From contig NC_014933.1 of the NCBI RefSeq assembly GCF_000186225.1, positions 310,001 through 374,000 of the forward strand: 64,000 bases of DNA. Reading direction: 5' to 3'. Positions 24,316-32,895 of the stretch are shown one piece after another. How positions within the stretch are numbered: the first letter of the stretch is position 1; each line of letters starts with the position of its first letter. Under the pieces are notes generated by a model. The model saw only the letters and a program-made list of their open reading frames with translations, searched no databases and was not told the DNA's origin. The stretch is from Bacteroides helcogenes P 36-108. Its GTDB lineage: Bacteria; Bacteroidota; Bacteroidia; Bacteroidales; Bacteroidaceae. The translations under genes and the position numbers were made by a program.

Positions 24316-27300
24316 ATGTTAAAACATCTAAGGTCAATTAGTATGCTAATGCTCCTCACGACAACGTGCGGAGGATTTGTTTACGCATCATCCGGCGAAA
24401 AGGTAGCGGGTGTGGAAGCCGTACAGCAAAGCAGTAAATGTACCGGTATTGTAAAAGACGGGACAGGTGAAACCATCATCGGGGCATCTGTAGTAGTAAA
24501 AGGAAGTGCCGGTAATGGTACTATCACAGGAATCGACGGTGATTTCACTTTAAGCAATGTCTCTAAGGGAAGTACATTGGTTATCTCATTCGTAGGTTAC
24601 ACTACACAAGAGGTACAATGGAAAGGAACTCCTTTGAACATCATCCTGAAGGAAGACTCTAAAGTTTTGGATGAAGTAGTAGTTGTAGGTTTCGGAACTC
24701 AAAAAAAGGCAAACCTGACGGGTGCTGTCAGCATGGTAGGAGCCGATGTCATCGAAAACCGTCCGGTGCAGAATGTTTCACAAGCTTTACAAGGTGTTAT
24801 TCCCGGTTTGAACTTCTCGGTAAACACCAATGGTGGTACACTGGACAATACCATGAACGTAAACATTCGTGGTGCGGGTTCTATCGGTGACGGTTCATCT
24901 GCCAGTCCGCTGATTCTGATTGATGGCATTGAAGGCAACATGAATGCCATCAATCCCAACGATATTGAAAGCGTATCTGTTCTGAAAGATGCCGCTTCAG
25001 CTTCCATCTATGGAGCACGCGCCTCTTTCGGTGTCATTCTGATCAAAACCAAGAGTGGCAAACAAGGTAAAACCAATGTAAGCTATACAGGAAATGTACG
25101 CTTCACTGACGCACTTCAAGTTCCGGAAATGATGGACTCGTATCAGTTTGCTCAATACTTCAATGCCGCAGCAGCCAATGCAGGACAAAGTGCTGTATTC
25201 AGCGCCGAGGTAATGGAACGCATCCGGCAATACCAGAATGGCGAGATCAGCTATGGCACAGTGAAGAATCAAACCAATAATAAATGGGCTAACTATAGTG
25301 GCGCCAACGCAAACACTGATTGGTTCAAGGAAAACTACAAAGACTGGGTTCCTTCACACGAGCATAATCTGAGTATCAGCGGTGGCAATGAGAAACTGAC
25401 TTACCGTATCAGTGGCAGTTTCATGGATCAGAACGGTTTGATTCGCCACGGAAAAGATGAATTCCAACGCTACACTTTAGACAGCAAAATATCAGCGCAA
25501 CTGGCTGATTGGGTAACTTTGAACTATACAGGTAAGTGGACGCGTGAAGATTACAGCCGTCCTACCTACATGACCGGCCTGTTCTTCCACAACATCGCCC
25601 GCCGCTGGCCGACCTGTCCTGCATACGACCCCAATGGCTATATTCAGGAAGGTATGGAACTCATACAGATGGAAGACGGTGGTGTTCAGCAACAGAAGAA
25701 GAACTATTATACACAGCAATTAGCCTTCGTTTTCGAACCTCTCAAAGACTGGCACATCAATGTAGAAGGTAATATGAGAACCTACAACTACAACCAGCAC
25801 TACGAAGTGTTGCCGGTATATGCGCATGACGTGGACGGAAATCCCTATGCCATAAGCTGGGACGGTGGTGCTTCTTACACTCCCGGGCAAAGCCGTGTGT
25901 ATGAATATCGCTATACAGAAGATTACTTCACTACAAACATCTATTCTGATTATTCCAAGAGCTTCGGTGACCATAACTTCAAAGTGATGGGTGGGTTTAA
26001 CGCCGAATTGACAAAATACGACACGATGAATGGCAGAGGTGACGGATTATTGGACATCAGTACACCGTGGCTGAGCCAAACAACTGACCAAGCCCGTGTA
26101 TCCGGAGGCCGCGAGCATACAGCCATCGCCGGTTTCTTCGGACGTATCAACTACAACTATAAAGACCGTTATATGCTGGAACTGAACGGCCGTTACGATG
26201 GTTCATCCCGCTTCCTTGCCGACAAGCGTTGGGGATTCTTCCCTTCAGTATCCGCCGGCTGGAACATTGCGCGTGAAGAGTTCTTCAGTCCGCTTGCTGA
26301 CAAAATCAGCACATTGAAACTACGTGCTTCTTGGGGACAGTTGGGAAACACTAACACAAAAGCATGGTATCCTTTTTACCAGACATTAGAAACAGGCAAC
26401 GCCAACAGCGGATGGCTTGTAAACGGTGTCAAACAAAATACGGCTTATGTTCCGGGCATCGTAAGTTCGGCCATGACTTGGGAAACAGTAGAGACTTGGG
26501 ATATCGGTCTCGACTGGGCATTATTGAACAACCGTCTGACTGGTTCATTCGACTGGTACACCCGTTATACTTACGACATGATAGGTCCGGCTCCTACTCT
26601 GGCTTCTGCCTTGGGAACGAGTGCCCCCAAAGTGAACAACGCCGACATGAAAGCTTACGGATGGGAATTGGAATTGGGCTGGAGAGATCGCATCAGGGAC
26701 TTCAGCTACGGCGTGAAATTAGTATTATCTGACGGGCAATCCAAAATTCTGAGATATCCGAATGAAACAGGCGATATAGACAAGTATTATGCCGGACGAA
26801 TGATGAACGAGATTTGGGGATACACCACTGTAGGCATAGCACAAACTCAAGCCCAGATGGACGAGCACTTAAAGAACAACAAACCTACTTGGGGTTCCGG
26901 ATGGAGTGCAGGTGACATCATGTATGCCGACTTAAACAATGACGGCAAAGTAAGCACCGGCGCCAATACCTTAGAGAATCCGGGCGACCGTAGAGTTATA
27001 GGTAATTCTACCCCCCGTTATAATTTCGGTGTAACTCTCGATGCCGCATGGAAAGGATTTGACTTCTCCATGTTCTGGCAAGGTGTTGCTAAGAGAGACT
27101 ATTGGTTGAGTGGCCCGTACTTTTGGGGAGCATCAGGCGGTATGTGGCAATCAGCCGGATTCAAACAGCATTGGGATTTCTGGCGTCCGGAAGGTGATGC
27201 TTTGGGAGCCAACCTTAACGCTTACTATCCACGTGCCAGCTTTGACGGAGTCAAAAACCAATATGTACAGACAGGCTACTTGCAAAACGCAGCTTATCTG

Positions 27301-27519
27301 CGCCTCAAGAACATCCAATTGGGATATACTCTGCCCAAGACATGGGTAAAAAAAGCAGGCTTGCAAAACGTACGTATTTATGTGTCCGGAGACAACTTGT
27401 TGACAATCTCTGATATCACCGGCATATTCGACCCCGAAACTTTGGGCGGCGATTATGGTGACGGTAAGCTATACCCCTTGTGCAAGACTTTGTCTATCGG
27501 ACTAAATGTTAACTTCTAA
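24316..27519 (+). CDS. Second SusC-like TonB-dependent transporter, possibly phase variable
   Basis: A 1067-residue protein with a signal peptide ending near VYASS, a carboxypeptidase-regulatory-like domain (CTGIVKDGTGETIIGASV; FVGYTTQEVQW), the TonB box region DEVVVVGFG, a plug (IRGAGSIGDGSSASPLILIDGI; GARASFGVILIKTKSG) and a barrel ending in LSIGLNVNF. It shares the layout but only moderate identity with the SusC at 8255-11503, so the substrate probably differs. It follows GH97 but is separated by a hairpin and the inverted-repeat segment, indicating its own transcription start. The leader just before the ATG has a weak stem (24261-24266/24279-24284) followed by seven T. Confidence 0.94.
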   Translation: MLKHLRSISMLMLLTTTCGGFVYASSGEKVAGVEAVQQSSKCTGIVKDGTGETIIGASVVVKGSAGNGTITGIDGDFTLSNVSKGSTLVISFVGYTTQEVQWKGTPLNIILKEDSKVLDEVVVVGFGTQKKANLTGAVSMVGADVIENRPVQNVSQALQGVIPGLNFSVNTNGGTLDNTMNVNIRGAGSIGDGSSASPLILIDGIEGNMNAINPNDIESVSVLKDAASASIYGARASFGVILIKTKSGKQGKTNVSYTGNVRFTDALQVPEMMDSYQFAQYFNAAAANAGQSAVFSAEVMERIRQYQNGEISYGTVKNQTNNKWANYSGANANTDWFKENYKDWVPSHEHNLSISGGNEKLTYRISGSFMDQNGLIRHGKDEFQRYTLDSKISAQLADWVTLNYTGKWTREDYSRPTYMTGLFFHNIARRWPTCPAYDPNGYIQEGMELIQMEDGGVQQQKKNYYTQQLAFVFEPLKDWHINVEGNMRTYNYNQHYEVLPVYAHDVDGNPYAISWDGGASYTPGQSRVYEYRYTEDYFTTNIYSDYSKSFGDHNFKVMGGFNAELTKYDTMNGRGDGLLDISTPWLSQTTDQARVSGGREHTAIAGFFGRINYNYKDRYMLELNGRYDGSSRFLADKRWGFFPSVSAGWNIAREEFFSPLADKISTLKLRASWGQLGNTNTKAWYPFYQTLETGNANSGWLVNGVKQNTAYVPGIVSSAMTWETVETWDIGLDWALLNNRLTGSFDWYTRYTYDMIGPAPTLASALGTSAPKVNNADMKAYGWELELGWRDRIRDFSYGVKLVLSDGQSKILRYPNETGDIDKYYAGRMMNEIWGYTTVGIAQTQAQMDEHLKNNKPTWGSGWSAGDIMYADLNNDGKVSTGANTLENPGDRRVIGNSTPRYNFGVTLDAAWKGFDFSMFWQGVAKRDYWLSGPYFWGASGGMWQSAGFKQHWDFWRPEGDALGANLNAYYPRASFDGVKNQYVQTGYLQNAAYLRLKNIQLGYTLPKTWVKKAGLQNVRIYVSGDNLLTISDITGIFDPETLGGDYGDGKLYPLCKTLSIGLNVNF

Positions 27520-27532
27520 AATACAAAGATAT

Positions 27533-29533
27533 ATGAAATCCAAAAAGATACATCTATATGCAATAGCTTTGTCAAGCGTATTGATGACAACATCCTGCAA
27601 CGACTTCCTTGACCGGGAACCGATTACAAGTATTACACCCGAACAATACTTCAAGGCCGAATCTGAGTTGAGTGCCTACACCATCGCATATTACACATCT
27701 GTATTCTCCAATTACGGAGGCTACAATGCAGGTCCCATCAACGATGACGGTGACACAGACAACATGGTAGTGGGCGAAGCCAATACATCACTCTATTCAG
27801 AGGGCAGATGGTTAGTTCCTACCGCCAAGAATTTAAATTTCTCCATGATTCGTGTCTGCAACTATTTCTTCGAGCAAGTATTGCCGAAATATGAAGCAGG
27901 AACCATTTCGGGTGACGAAACCAATATCAAGCAATACATTGGCGAAATGTACGTCATGCGCGCAATCACCTACTTCAACCTGTTGAAGCAATTTGGTGAC
28001 TATCCCATCATCACAAAGGTATTGCAAGACAATTCCGAAGAGTTGATGGAAGCCAGCAAACGTGCCCCCCGCAACGAAGTGGCGCGTTTCATTATCAGTG
28101 ACCTTGAAACTGCTCTTACGTACCTCAATCCCACAGACAAATTCAACAAAGTACGCATCAACCGCGAGATGACCAACCTGTTGATATCACGCGTGGCATT
28201 GTATGAAGGTACTTTCGAGAAGTATCATAAAGGAACGGGACGCGTGCCGGGTGATGACACTTGGCCGGGAAAAAACATGAGCTACAACAGTGGAAAAACC
28301 TTCAGCATCGACTCTGAAATTGATTATTTTCTGACTAAGGCCATGACTGCTGCTGCCACGGTAGCCGACGCACACGAACTGACAAAGAATAATGGAGTGA
28401 TGAATCCCGAAAAGGGAGTTATCGACGGATGGAATCCGTACTACAACATGTTCAGCATGCCCGATCCGAGCACAGTGGATGAAGTGTTGATGTGGAGAGA
28501 CTATAACTCTGCAGAAAGCATCACTAACGGATGGAATGCCTATATTCAGGAAGGTGGAAATAACGGTATGACCAAAAGCTATGTGAATGCCTTCTTGATG
28601 GAAAGCGGCCTACCCATATATGCCAGCTCAGACTATAAAGGAGACGCAACCATCGACCAGCAAAAGGCTAATCGTGATGGACGCTTGCAACTCTTTTTGT
28701 TCGGCGAAAGCACCTTGCTCTACAACAACGGCGACAACTATTCCACCTTTGAAGCTCCTTTGGTAGTAGGCTTGACCGAACACCGTGACCGCACGGGCTT
28801 CCGTATCCGCAAGCATTTCACTTATGACCAAAGTCAAATCAGCAATGGTGTCGTAGGAACCAATGGCTTGGTTTTATTCCGTGCAGTTGAAGCTTACCTG
28901 AACTACATCGAAGCAGAATACGTTAAGAACGGAACGCTGGACGGCAAGGCCACTACATACTGGAAAACCATCCGCGAACGTGCCGGTATAGATACCGATT
29001 TCCAAAAGACGATTGACGCTACCGATCTGGCACAAGAGCCGGACTGGGCCAAGTATTCGGGCAGTAGCTTGGTGGATAAGACACTGTATAATATCCGCCG
29101 CGAGCGCCGTTGCGAATTCATTGGCGAGGGTTTCCGTGAAGATGACCTGCACCGCTGGAGAGCCTACGATGCACTGTTCGAAGGCAACATGGGAGCATAC
29201 ATCCCCGAAGGAGTCAACTTCTGGACATCTATGTATCAATCAGAAAGCTACATAGACGAAAAGGACGGAACGTCTAAATTGATAGAACAGGCAGCAGGTA
29301 AGAGTGACGCTAACGTTTCTAACCATGCAGACAGCAAATATCTTCGTCCTTATCGTATCATCAAAGAAAATAATCCTGTCTGGGATGGTTATACTTGGAA
29401 AAAGGCTCACTACTTATATCCTATTTCCACTGACGACATGAAGCTTACCTCGCCAGACAACACCATCGAAAACTCTGTTATTTACCAGAATCCTTACTGG
29501 CCAACACAAGCCAGCGCAGGTGCGATAGAATAA
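27533..29533 (+). CDS. Second SusD/RagB-like lipoprotein
   Basis: Starting at the ATG at 27533 (MKSKKIHLYAIALSSVLMTTSC) gives 666 residues with a lipoprotein signal; the in-frame ATG at 27506 lies inside the SusC coding end and is unlikely. SusD features: YVMRAITYFNLLKQFGDYPI, NLLISRVALYEGTF, and the C-terminal NIRRERRCEFIGEGFREDDLHRWRAYDALFEG. It lies 13 bp after SusC and is longer than the first SusD, with extra loops. It forms the binding lid of the second transporter. A strong terminator follows at 29571. Confidence 0.93.
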   Translation: MKSKKIHLYAIALSSVLMTTSCNDFLDREPITSITPEQYFKAESELSAYTIAYYTSVFSNYGGYNAGPINDDGDTDNMVVGEANTSLYSEGRWLVPTAKNLNFSMIRVCNYFFEQVLPKYEAGTISGDETNIKQYIGEMYVMRAITYFNLLKQFGDYPIITKVLQDNSEELMEASKRAPRNEVARFIISDLETALTYLNPTDKFNKVRINREMTNLLISRVALYEGTFEKYHKGTGRVPGDDTWPGKNMSYNSGKTFSIDSEIDYFLTKAMTAAATVADAHELTKNNGVMNPEKGVIDGWNPYYNMFSMPDPSTVDEVLMWRDYNSAESITNGWNAYIQEGGNNGMTKSYVNAFLMESGLPIYASSDYKGDATIDQQKANRDGRLQLFLFGESTLLYNNGDNYSTFEAPLVVGLTEHRDRTGFRIRKHFTYDQSQISNGVVGTNGLVLFRAVEAYLNYIEAEYVKNGTLDGKATTYWKTIRERAGIDTDFQKTIDATDLAQEPDWAKYSGSSLVDKTLYNIRRERRCEFIGEGFREDDLHRWRAYDALFEGNMGAYIPEGVNFWTSMYQSESYIDEKDGTSKLIEQAAGKSDANVSNHADSKYLRPYRIIKENNPVWDGYTWKKAHYLYPISTDDMKLTSPDNTIENSVIYQNPYWPTQASAGAIE

Positions 29534-29570
29534 TAAGAGCAGGGATGTCCCAAGACTCCCATTTCACCTA

Positions 29571-29617
29571 AATCCCCCCTCTCGCTACAAATATCTGTGG
29601 TGAGGGGAGGGATTTTC
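29571..29617 (+). terminator. Terminator of the second SusC/D operon
   Basis: Arms 29571-29589 and 29596-29614 form a 19-bp stem with one mismatch and three G-U pairs around a 6-nt loop (AATATC), followed by TTTTCTTC. It starts 38 bp after the SusD stop. Confidence 0.75.
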
Positions 29618-29651
29618 TTCATCTAAATAATAATTCAAAAGAAAAACTATT

Positions 29652-29819
29652 ATGAGAGCTAAAACATTAATGTTTGCAGCCTTGCTGTCTATATTCTGCA
29701 TGGATGCAATAATACTCATTCCATACAAGCAACATGAAGGTGCGCTTATTGGAGAGGGAAGAGGAATCATAGATGCCAATTGGCGCAGGCTGCAAGTAGG
29801 ACTGCAATATACCTTTTAA
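29652..29819 (+). pseudogene. 55-codon remnant of an outer-membrane beta-barrel protein (or a small protein)
   Basis: The frame starts MRAKTLMFAALLSIFC, a signal-peptide-like segment, and ends RLQVGLQYTF, the typical last beta-strand with terminal Phe of an outer-membrane barrel. The intervening barrel is missing. The simplest reading is an internally deleted barrel gene lying after the second SusC/D operon; a real short envelope protein cannot be excluded. It lies between two terminators (29571-29617 and 29822-29868) with no clear promoter seen. Confidence 0.5.
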
Positions 29820-29821
29820 AT

Positions 29822-29868
29822 AAAACAAAGAGCAAACCCGATATAAACCGGAAATGCTCTTTGTTTTT
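29822..29868. terminator. Bidirectional terminator between the PUL and the NagZ-like gene
   Basis: Arms 29822-29834 and 29855-29867 form a perfect 13-bp stem with A-rich and T-rich flanks on both strands. It serves the plus-strand remnant and the minus-strand gene ending at 29884. Confidence 0.75.
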
Positions 29869-29883
29869 ATAGCTACAATCCGT

Positions 29884-32800
29884 TCACTTGCCGCTTTCCA
29901 TTGCTTTATATATTGTCTCCTGTATCCTTTTCCGTATATCCAGACTCATCAGTTTATTATTCCATACATTCGGATAGATGCGGTTGCTCAAGAAAACATA
30001 AACCAGCCCGTTATCCGGATCCACCCAAGCACAAGTTCCGGTAAAGCCTGTATGTCCATATACAGAAGCCGGCGCTGAAATTGCACAAGGACTTTTTTGA
30101 GGATTTCGGGCATCGGGCTTGTCAAATCCCAAACCACGGCGACTGATTCGGGAAACAGTTGTAGTGAAAAGCTTGCAGGTTTCCTTACTCAAGTATCGTT
30201 TTCCATCCAACTCACCGTCATTCAGAATCATTTGGTATATGCGCGACACTTCCCCGGCAGTAGAGAACAGCCCTGCATTGCCGGAAACACCTCCCTGAAA
30301 AGCGGCAGCTTCATCGTGCACAAAGCCTTGAAGCGTTGTCTTCCGCAGGAAAGAATCTATGGAAGAAGGTATAATATCTTCCTTCTTCAGAAAGCGTAAT
30401 GGTAAGAAACCGGTTCTCTTAAGTCCCATAGGAATATAAAACTCCTTAGCAAGAAACTCATCCATCGGCATTCCTGCACGCGCCTCAACCAACTGTTGTA
30501 ATACGATAAACCCTACACAACTGTAACGATAGCGCTTGTCTTTCAAAGGTGTCTCTGCAATCTTCCGTAAATATTCATGTTTGAAAGAACGGTTCAACCA
30601 TAAACTATCCGATACCTGTAAAGTGCACTCTGCCGTACGGAGGTTCGAAGTCAGCCCTTTACGGAAACGGAATTTGGAATTACCCCATGTCTGGCTGCCG
30701 ACACGTACCGGATGGGCCTTGTCCGCCTTGCCTTTGAACAGTGAGCCCGAATAACTGCCTTTATCAATCGCATCCTGATAAAACAACAGTGTGGAGGGCA
30801 ATCCGGACTCATGTAGCAGCAACTCGCGCACTGTAATGTTCTTCTTGTCCGTATCTTGCAGGAAAGGCAAATAATCCGATACACGGTCTGTCAAACTAAG
30901 TCGCCCCTTATCATATAATTTCATTACAGCCAACAGAGTAGCCGTTGTCTTTGTCAGAGAAGCGAGATCATATACATCGCCGGTATGCGTACCAAATGCC
31001 TTGTTATACATCTCTCTGCCATCCTTCAGCACCGCTACCGCACAATCTGCGTAAGCGCCCGCACGCAGTCCTTCCTCCACTATCCCGTCAATCTGTGCAA
31101 GGATACGTGAGTTCATACCGTATTCCTCAGGAATAAAATGCGGTGTGCTATTCGGGCCTAAAGTCACTCCCGTACCTGCGGCAAACAAACCACCGATGTC
31201 GGCAGAAAGCCGTCCGTCGGCCACCGCTTTTCCATATAAGATCTTGGCGACCTGCCTTTGTACATCATCATCGGAAGAATGTGCCAACACCATAGCTTTA
31301 CCGGCCGAAATGCCACGATGAATCTGCAATGTCTGTTTACCGGGGATAAAACACAAATAAGTCACCGGTACGTCCGGTGCAAAAGTTGCGAAAAAAGTCT
31401 GGTAAGGAGCCAAACGGTGTTCCGTGATACATACCAAAACACGCTTATATTGTGCCAATGTATCTTGCAAGTATCTACAAGACTGCTCTCCCGGATTTTT
31501 CTCCAATTGAAACTCTGCCGGACAAGTGAATTGGGAGAGTTCCTTCATGAAAGGTCGTATCTCCCTGGAATCTCCGACATTGAGTACAGCCACCTCCTTT
31601 ATGGCAGGATCCAAAGGAAGAACTTTGTCCTGATTGCCCAATACTGTGATTGCGGCCAGATTCAGACGTTGTATCAACTCACGTGTGCGGGGGGTATTGA
31701 TGCGGGTTCCCAAACCGGAAATATGAATGAAAGGTTTCCGGGTCAGCCCCAGAGCATACTTATACATCAACACTTTACGGCATTTTTCCTCAATGTCGCT
31801 TTCCTTTAGCTCCCTCCGTTTCACTGCATCCAGTATCGCCTCCACTTCCTCCTTGATGCGGCGTGGCACAAGCAGCAAGTCATTTCCGGCTTTCAATGCC
31901 TGAAGACAGACGGTAGAATTATCGGACACCCCTTTCATGGCAAGGGCATCGGTAAAGATGAGTCCCTGAAACTTGAGTTCACGCGTCAACAGATCATATA
32001 CCACACTGCGCGAAAGAGAAGAAGGCAGTCCGCCATGCACCTCGAAGACAGGAACCTCAAGATGCCCCACCATGATACCTCCAAGTCCGGCCCGGATAGC
32101 TTCCTTGAAAGGATATAGTTCCACACTGTCCAATCGCTCACGGGTAAAGGGCAAAGTAGGTAGTGCCTTATGTGAATCAACGTCCGTATCTCCGTGTCCC
32201 GGAAAATGCTTGCACACGGAAAGCACTCCTCCATCTTCCAGCCCTTTGGAATAGGCTATCACTTTCTTTGCCACATTGACGGGATTTTCACCGAAAGAAC
32301 GAGTATTAATCACCGGATTCTGAGGATTGATATTCACATCGGCTACAGGTGCGAAATTCACCTGTATCCCCAGCTCATGACATTGTCGAGCCATTTCACG
32401 ACCATATTCATAAATCAAGCTGTCATTCCGAATGCATCCCAACACCATGTTCCGGGGAAAACCGGGTGTACCCCTCAAACGCATGGACAATCCCCATTCT
32501 CCATCGAAGGTGATCATCAGAGGGACATTCGCCATACGTTGCGCCTCATTTGTCAGCACAGCCTGGTTCGACATCAGTCCTCCGGAGAAAAGCAGTCCGC
32601 CCACTTTATAGTCTTCCACCACGGTACGCAACAACTTCCGGGTAGCCTTATTGGGATGGGGAGCGATGGTATAAATAAAAAGTTGCCCGATGCGCTCTTC
32701 CAGAGTAAGACGCTTCAGCACGGAGTCCACCCATTGACGGCAGCGGGCATCATCTTGCAAAGCATGCACCAACGAAGGCTCCGCTGCTGGAACGGGAGCA

Positions 32801-32886
32801 GGAGGCACGGGTATATGGCGCGCATCCAAAGCCATGTGCCCGCAACAAAACAAAAGAATGGATGCAAACAGAAATATTCTTTTCAT
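29884..32886 (-). CDS. NagZ-like GH3 beta-N-acetylglucosaminidase fused to a beta-lactamase-fold serine hydrolase
   Basis: A 1000-residue exported protein (signal peptide about residues 1-22). Residues about 50-390 are a GH3 NagZ-type domain: KHFPGHGDTDVDSH at 226-239 supplies the Asp237/His239 dyad and D313 in IFTDALAMKGV the nucleophile. A GH3-C-like linker domain follows (about 400-590). The C-terminal domain (about 600-1000) is class-C beta-lactamase/esterase-like with S643-LT-K646; the expected YxN position reads YSC. NagZ removes GlcNAc from muropeptides; the fused domain may act on peptidoglycan stem peptides or esters. The gene is last in a four-gene minus-strand unit. The fusion is seen in other Bacteroidetes; the C-terminal activity is inferred. 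Confidence 0.85.
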   Translation of the reverse strand: MKRIFLFASILLFCCGHMALDARHIPVPPAPVPAAEPSLVHALQDDARCRQWVDSVLKRLTLEERIGQLFIYTIAPHPNKATRKLLRTVVEDYKVGGLLFSGGLMSNQAVLTNEAQRMANVPLMITFDGEWGLSMRLRGTPGFPRNMVLGCIRNDSLIYEYGREMARQCHELGIQVNFAPVADVNINPQNPVINTRSFGENPVNVAKKVIAYSKGLEDGGVLSVCKHFPGHGDTDVDSHKALPTLPFTRERLDSVELYPFKEAIRAGLGGIMVGHLEVPVFEVHGGLPSSLSRSVVYDLLTRELKFQGLIFTDALAMKGVSDNSTVCLQALKAGNDLLLVPRRIKEEVEAILDAVKRRELKESDIEEKCRKVLMYKYALGLTRKPFIHISGLGTRINTPRTRELIQRLNLAAITVLGNQDKVLPLDPAIKEVAVLNVGDSREIRPFMKELSQFTCPAEFQLEKNPGEQSCRYLQDTLAQYKRVLVCITEHRLAPYQTFFATFAPDVPVTYLCFIPGKQTLQIHRGISAGKAMVLAHSSDDDVQRQVAKILYGKAVADGRLSADIGGLFAAGTGVTLGPNSTPHFIPEEYGMNSRILAQIDGIVEEGLRAGAYADCAVAVLKDGREMYNKAFGTHTGDVYDLASLTKTTATLLAVMKLYDKGRLSLTDRVSDYLPFLQDTDKKNITVRELLLHESGLPSTLLFYQDAIDKGSYSGSLFKGKADKAHPVRVGSQTWGNSKFRFRKGLTSNLRTAECTLQVSDSLWLNRSFKHEYLRKIAETPLKDKRYRYSCVGFIVLQQLVEARAGMPMDEFLAKEFYIPMGLKRTGFLPLRFLKKEDIIPSSIDSFLRKTTLQGFVHDEAAAFQGGVSGNAGLFSTAGEVSRIYQMILNDGELDGKRYLSKETCKLFTTTVSRISRRGLGFDKPDARNPQKSPCAISAPASVYGHTGFTGTCAWVDPDNGLVYVFLSNRIYPNVWNNKLMSLDIRKRIQETIYKAMESGK

Positions 32887-32895
32887 CTTTAATAT

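Noticed and set aside
32887..32895. A frameshift splitting one long gene into the two NagZ-like fusions
   Set aside because: Each has its own signal peptide and complete domain set, so it is a tandem duplication.
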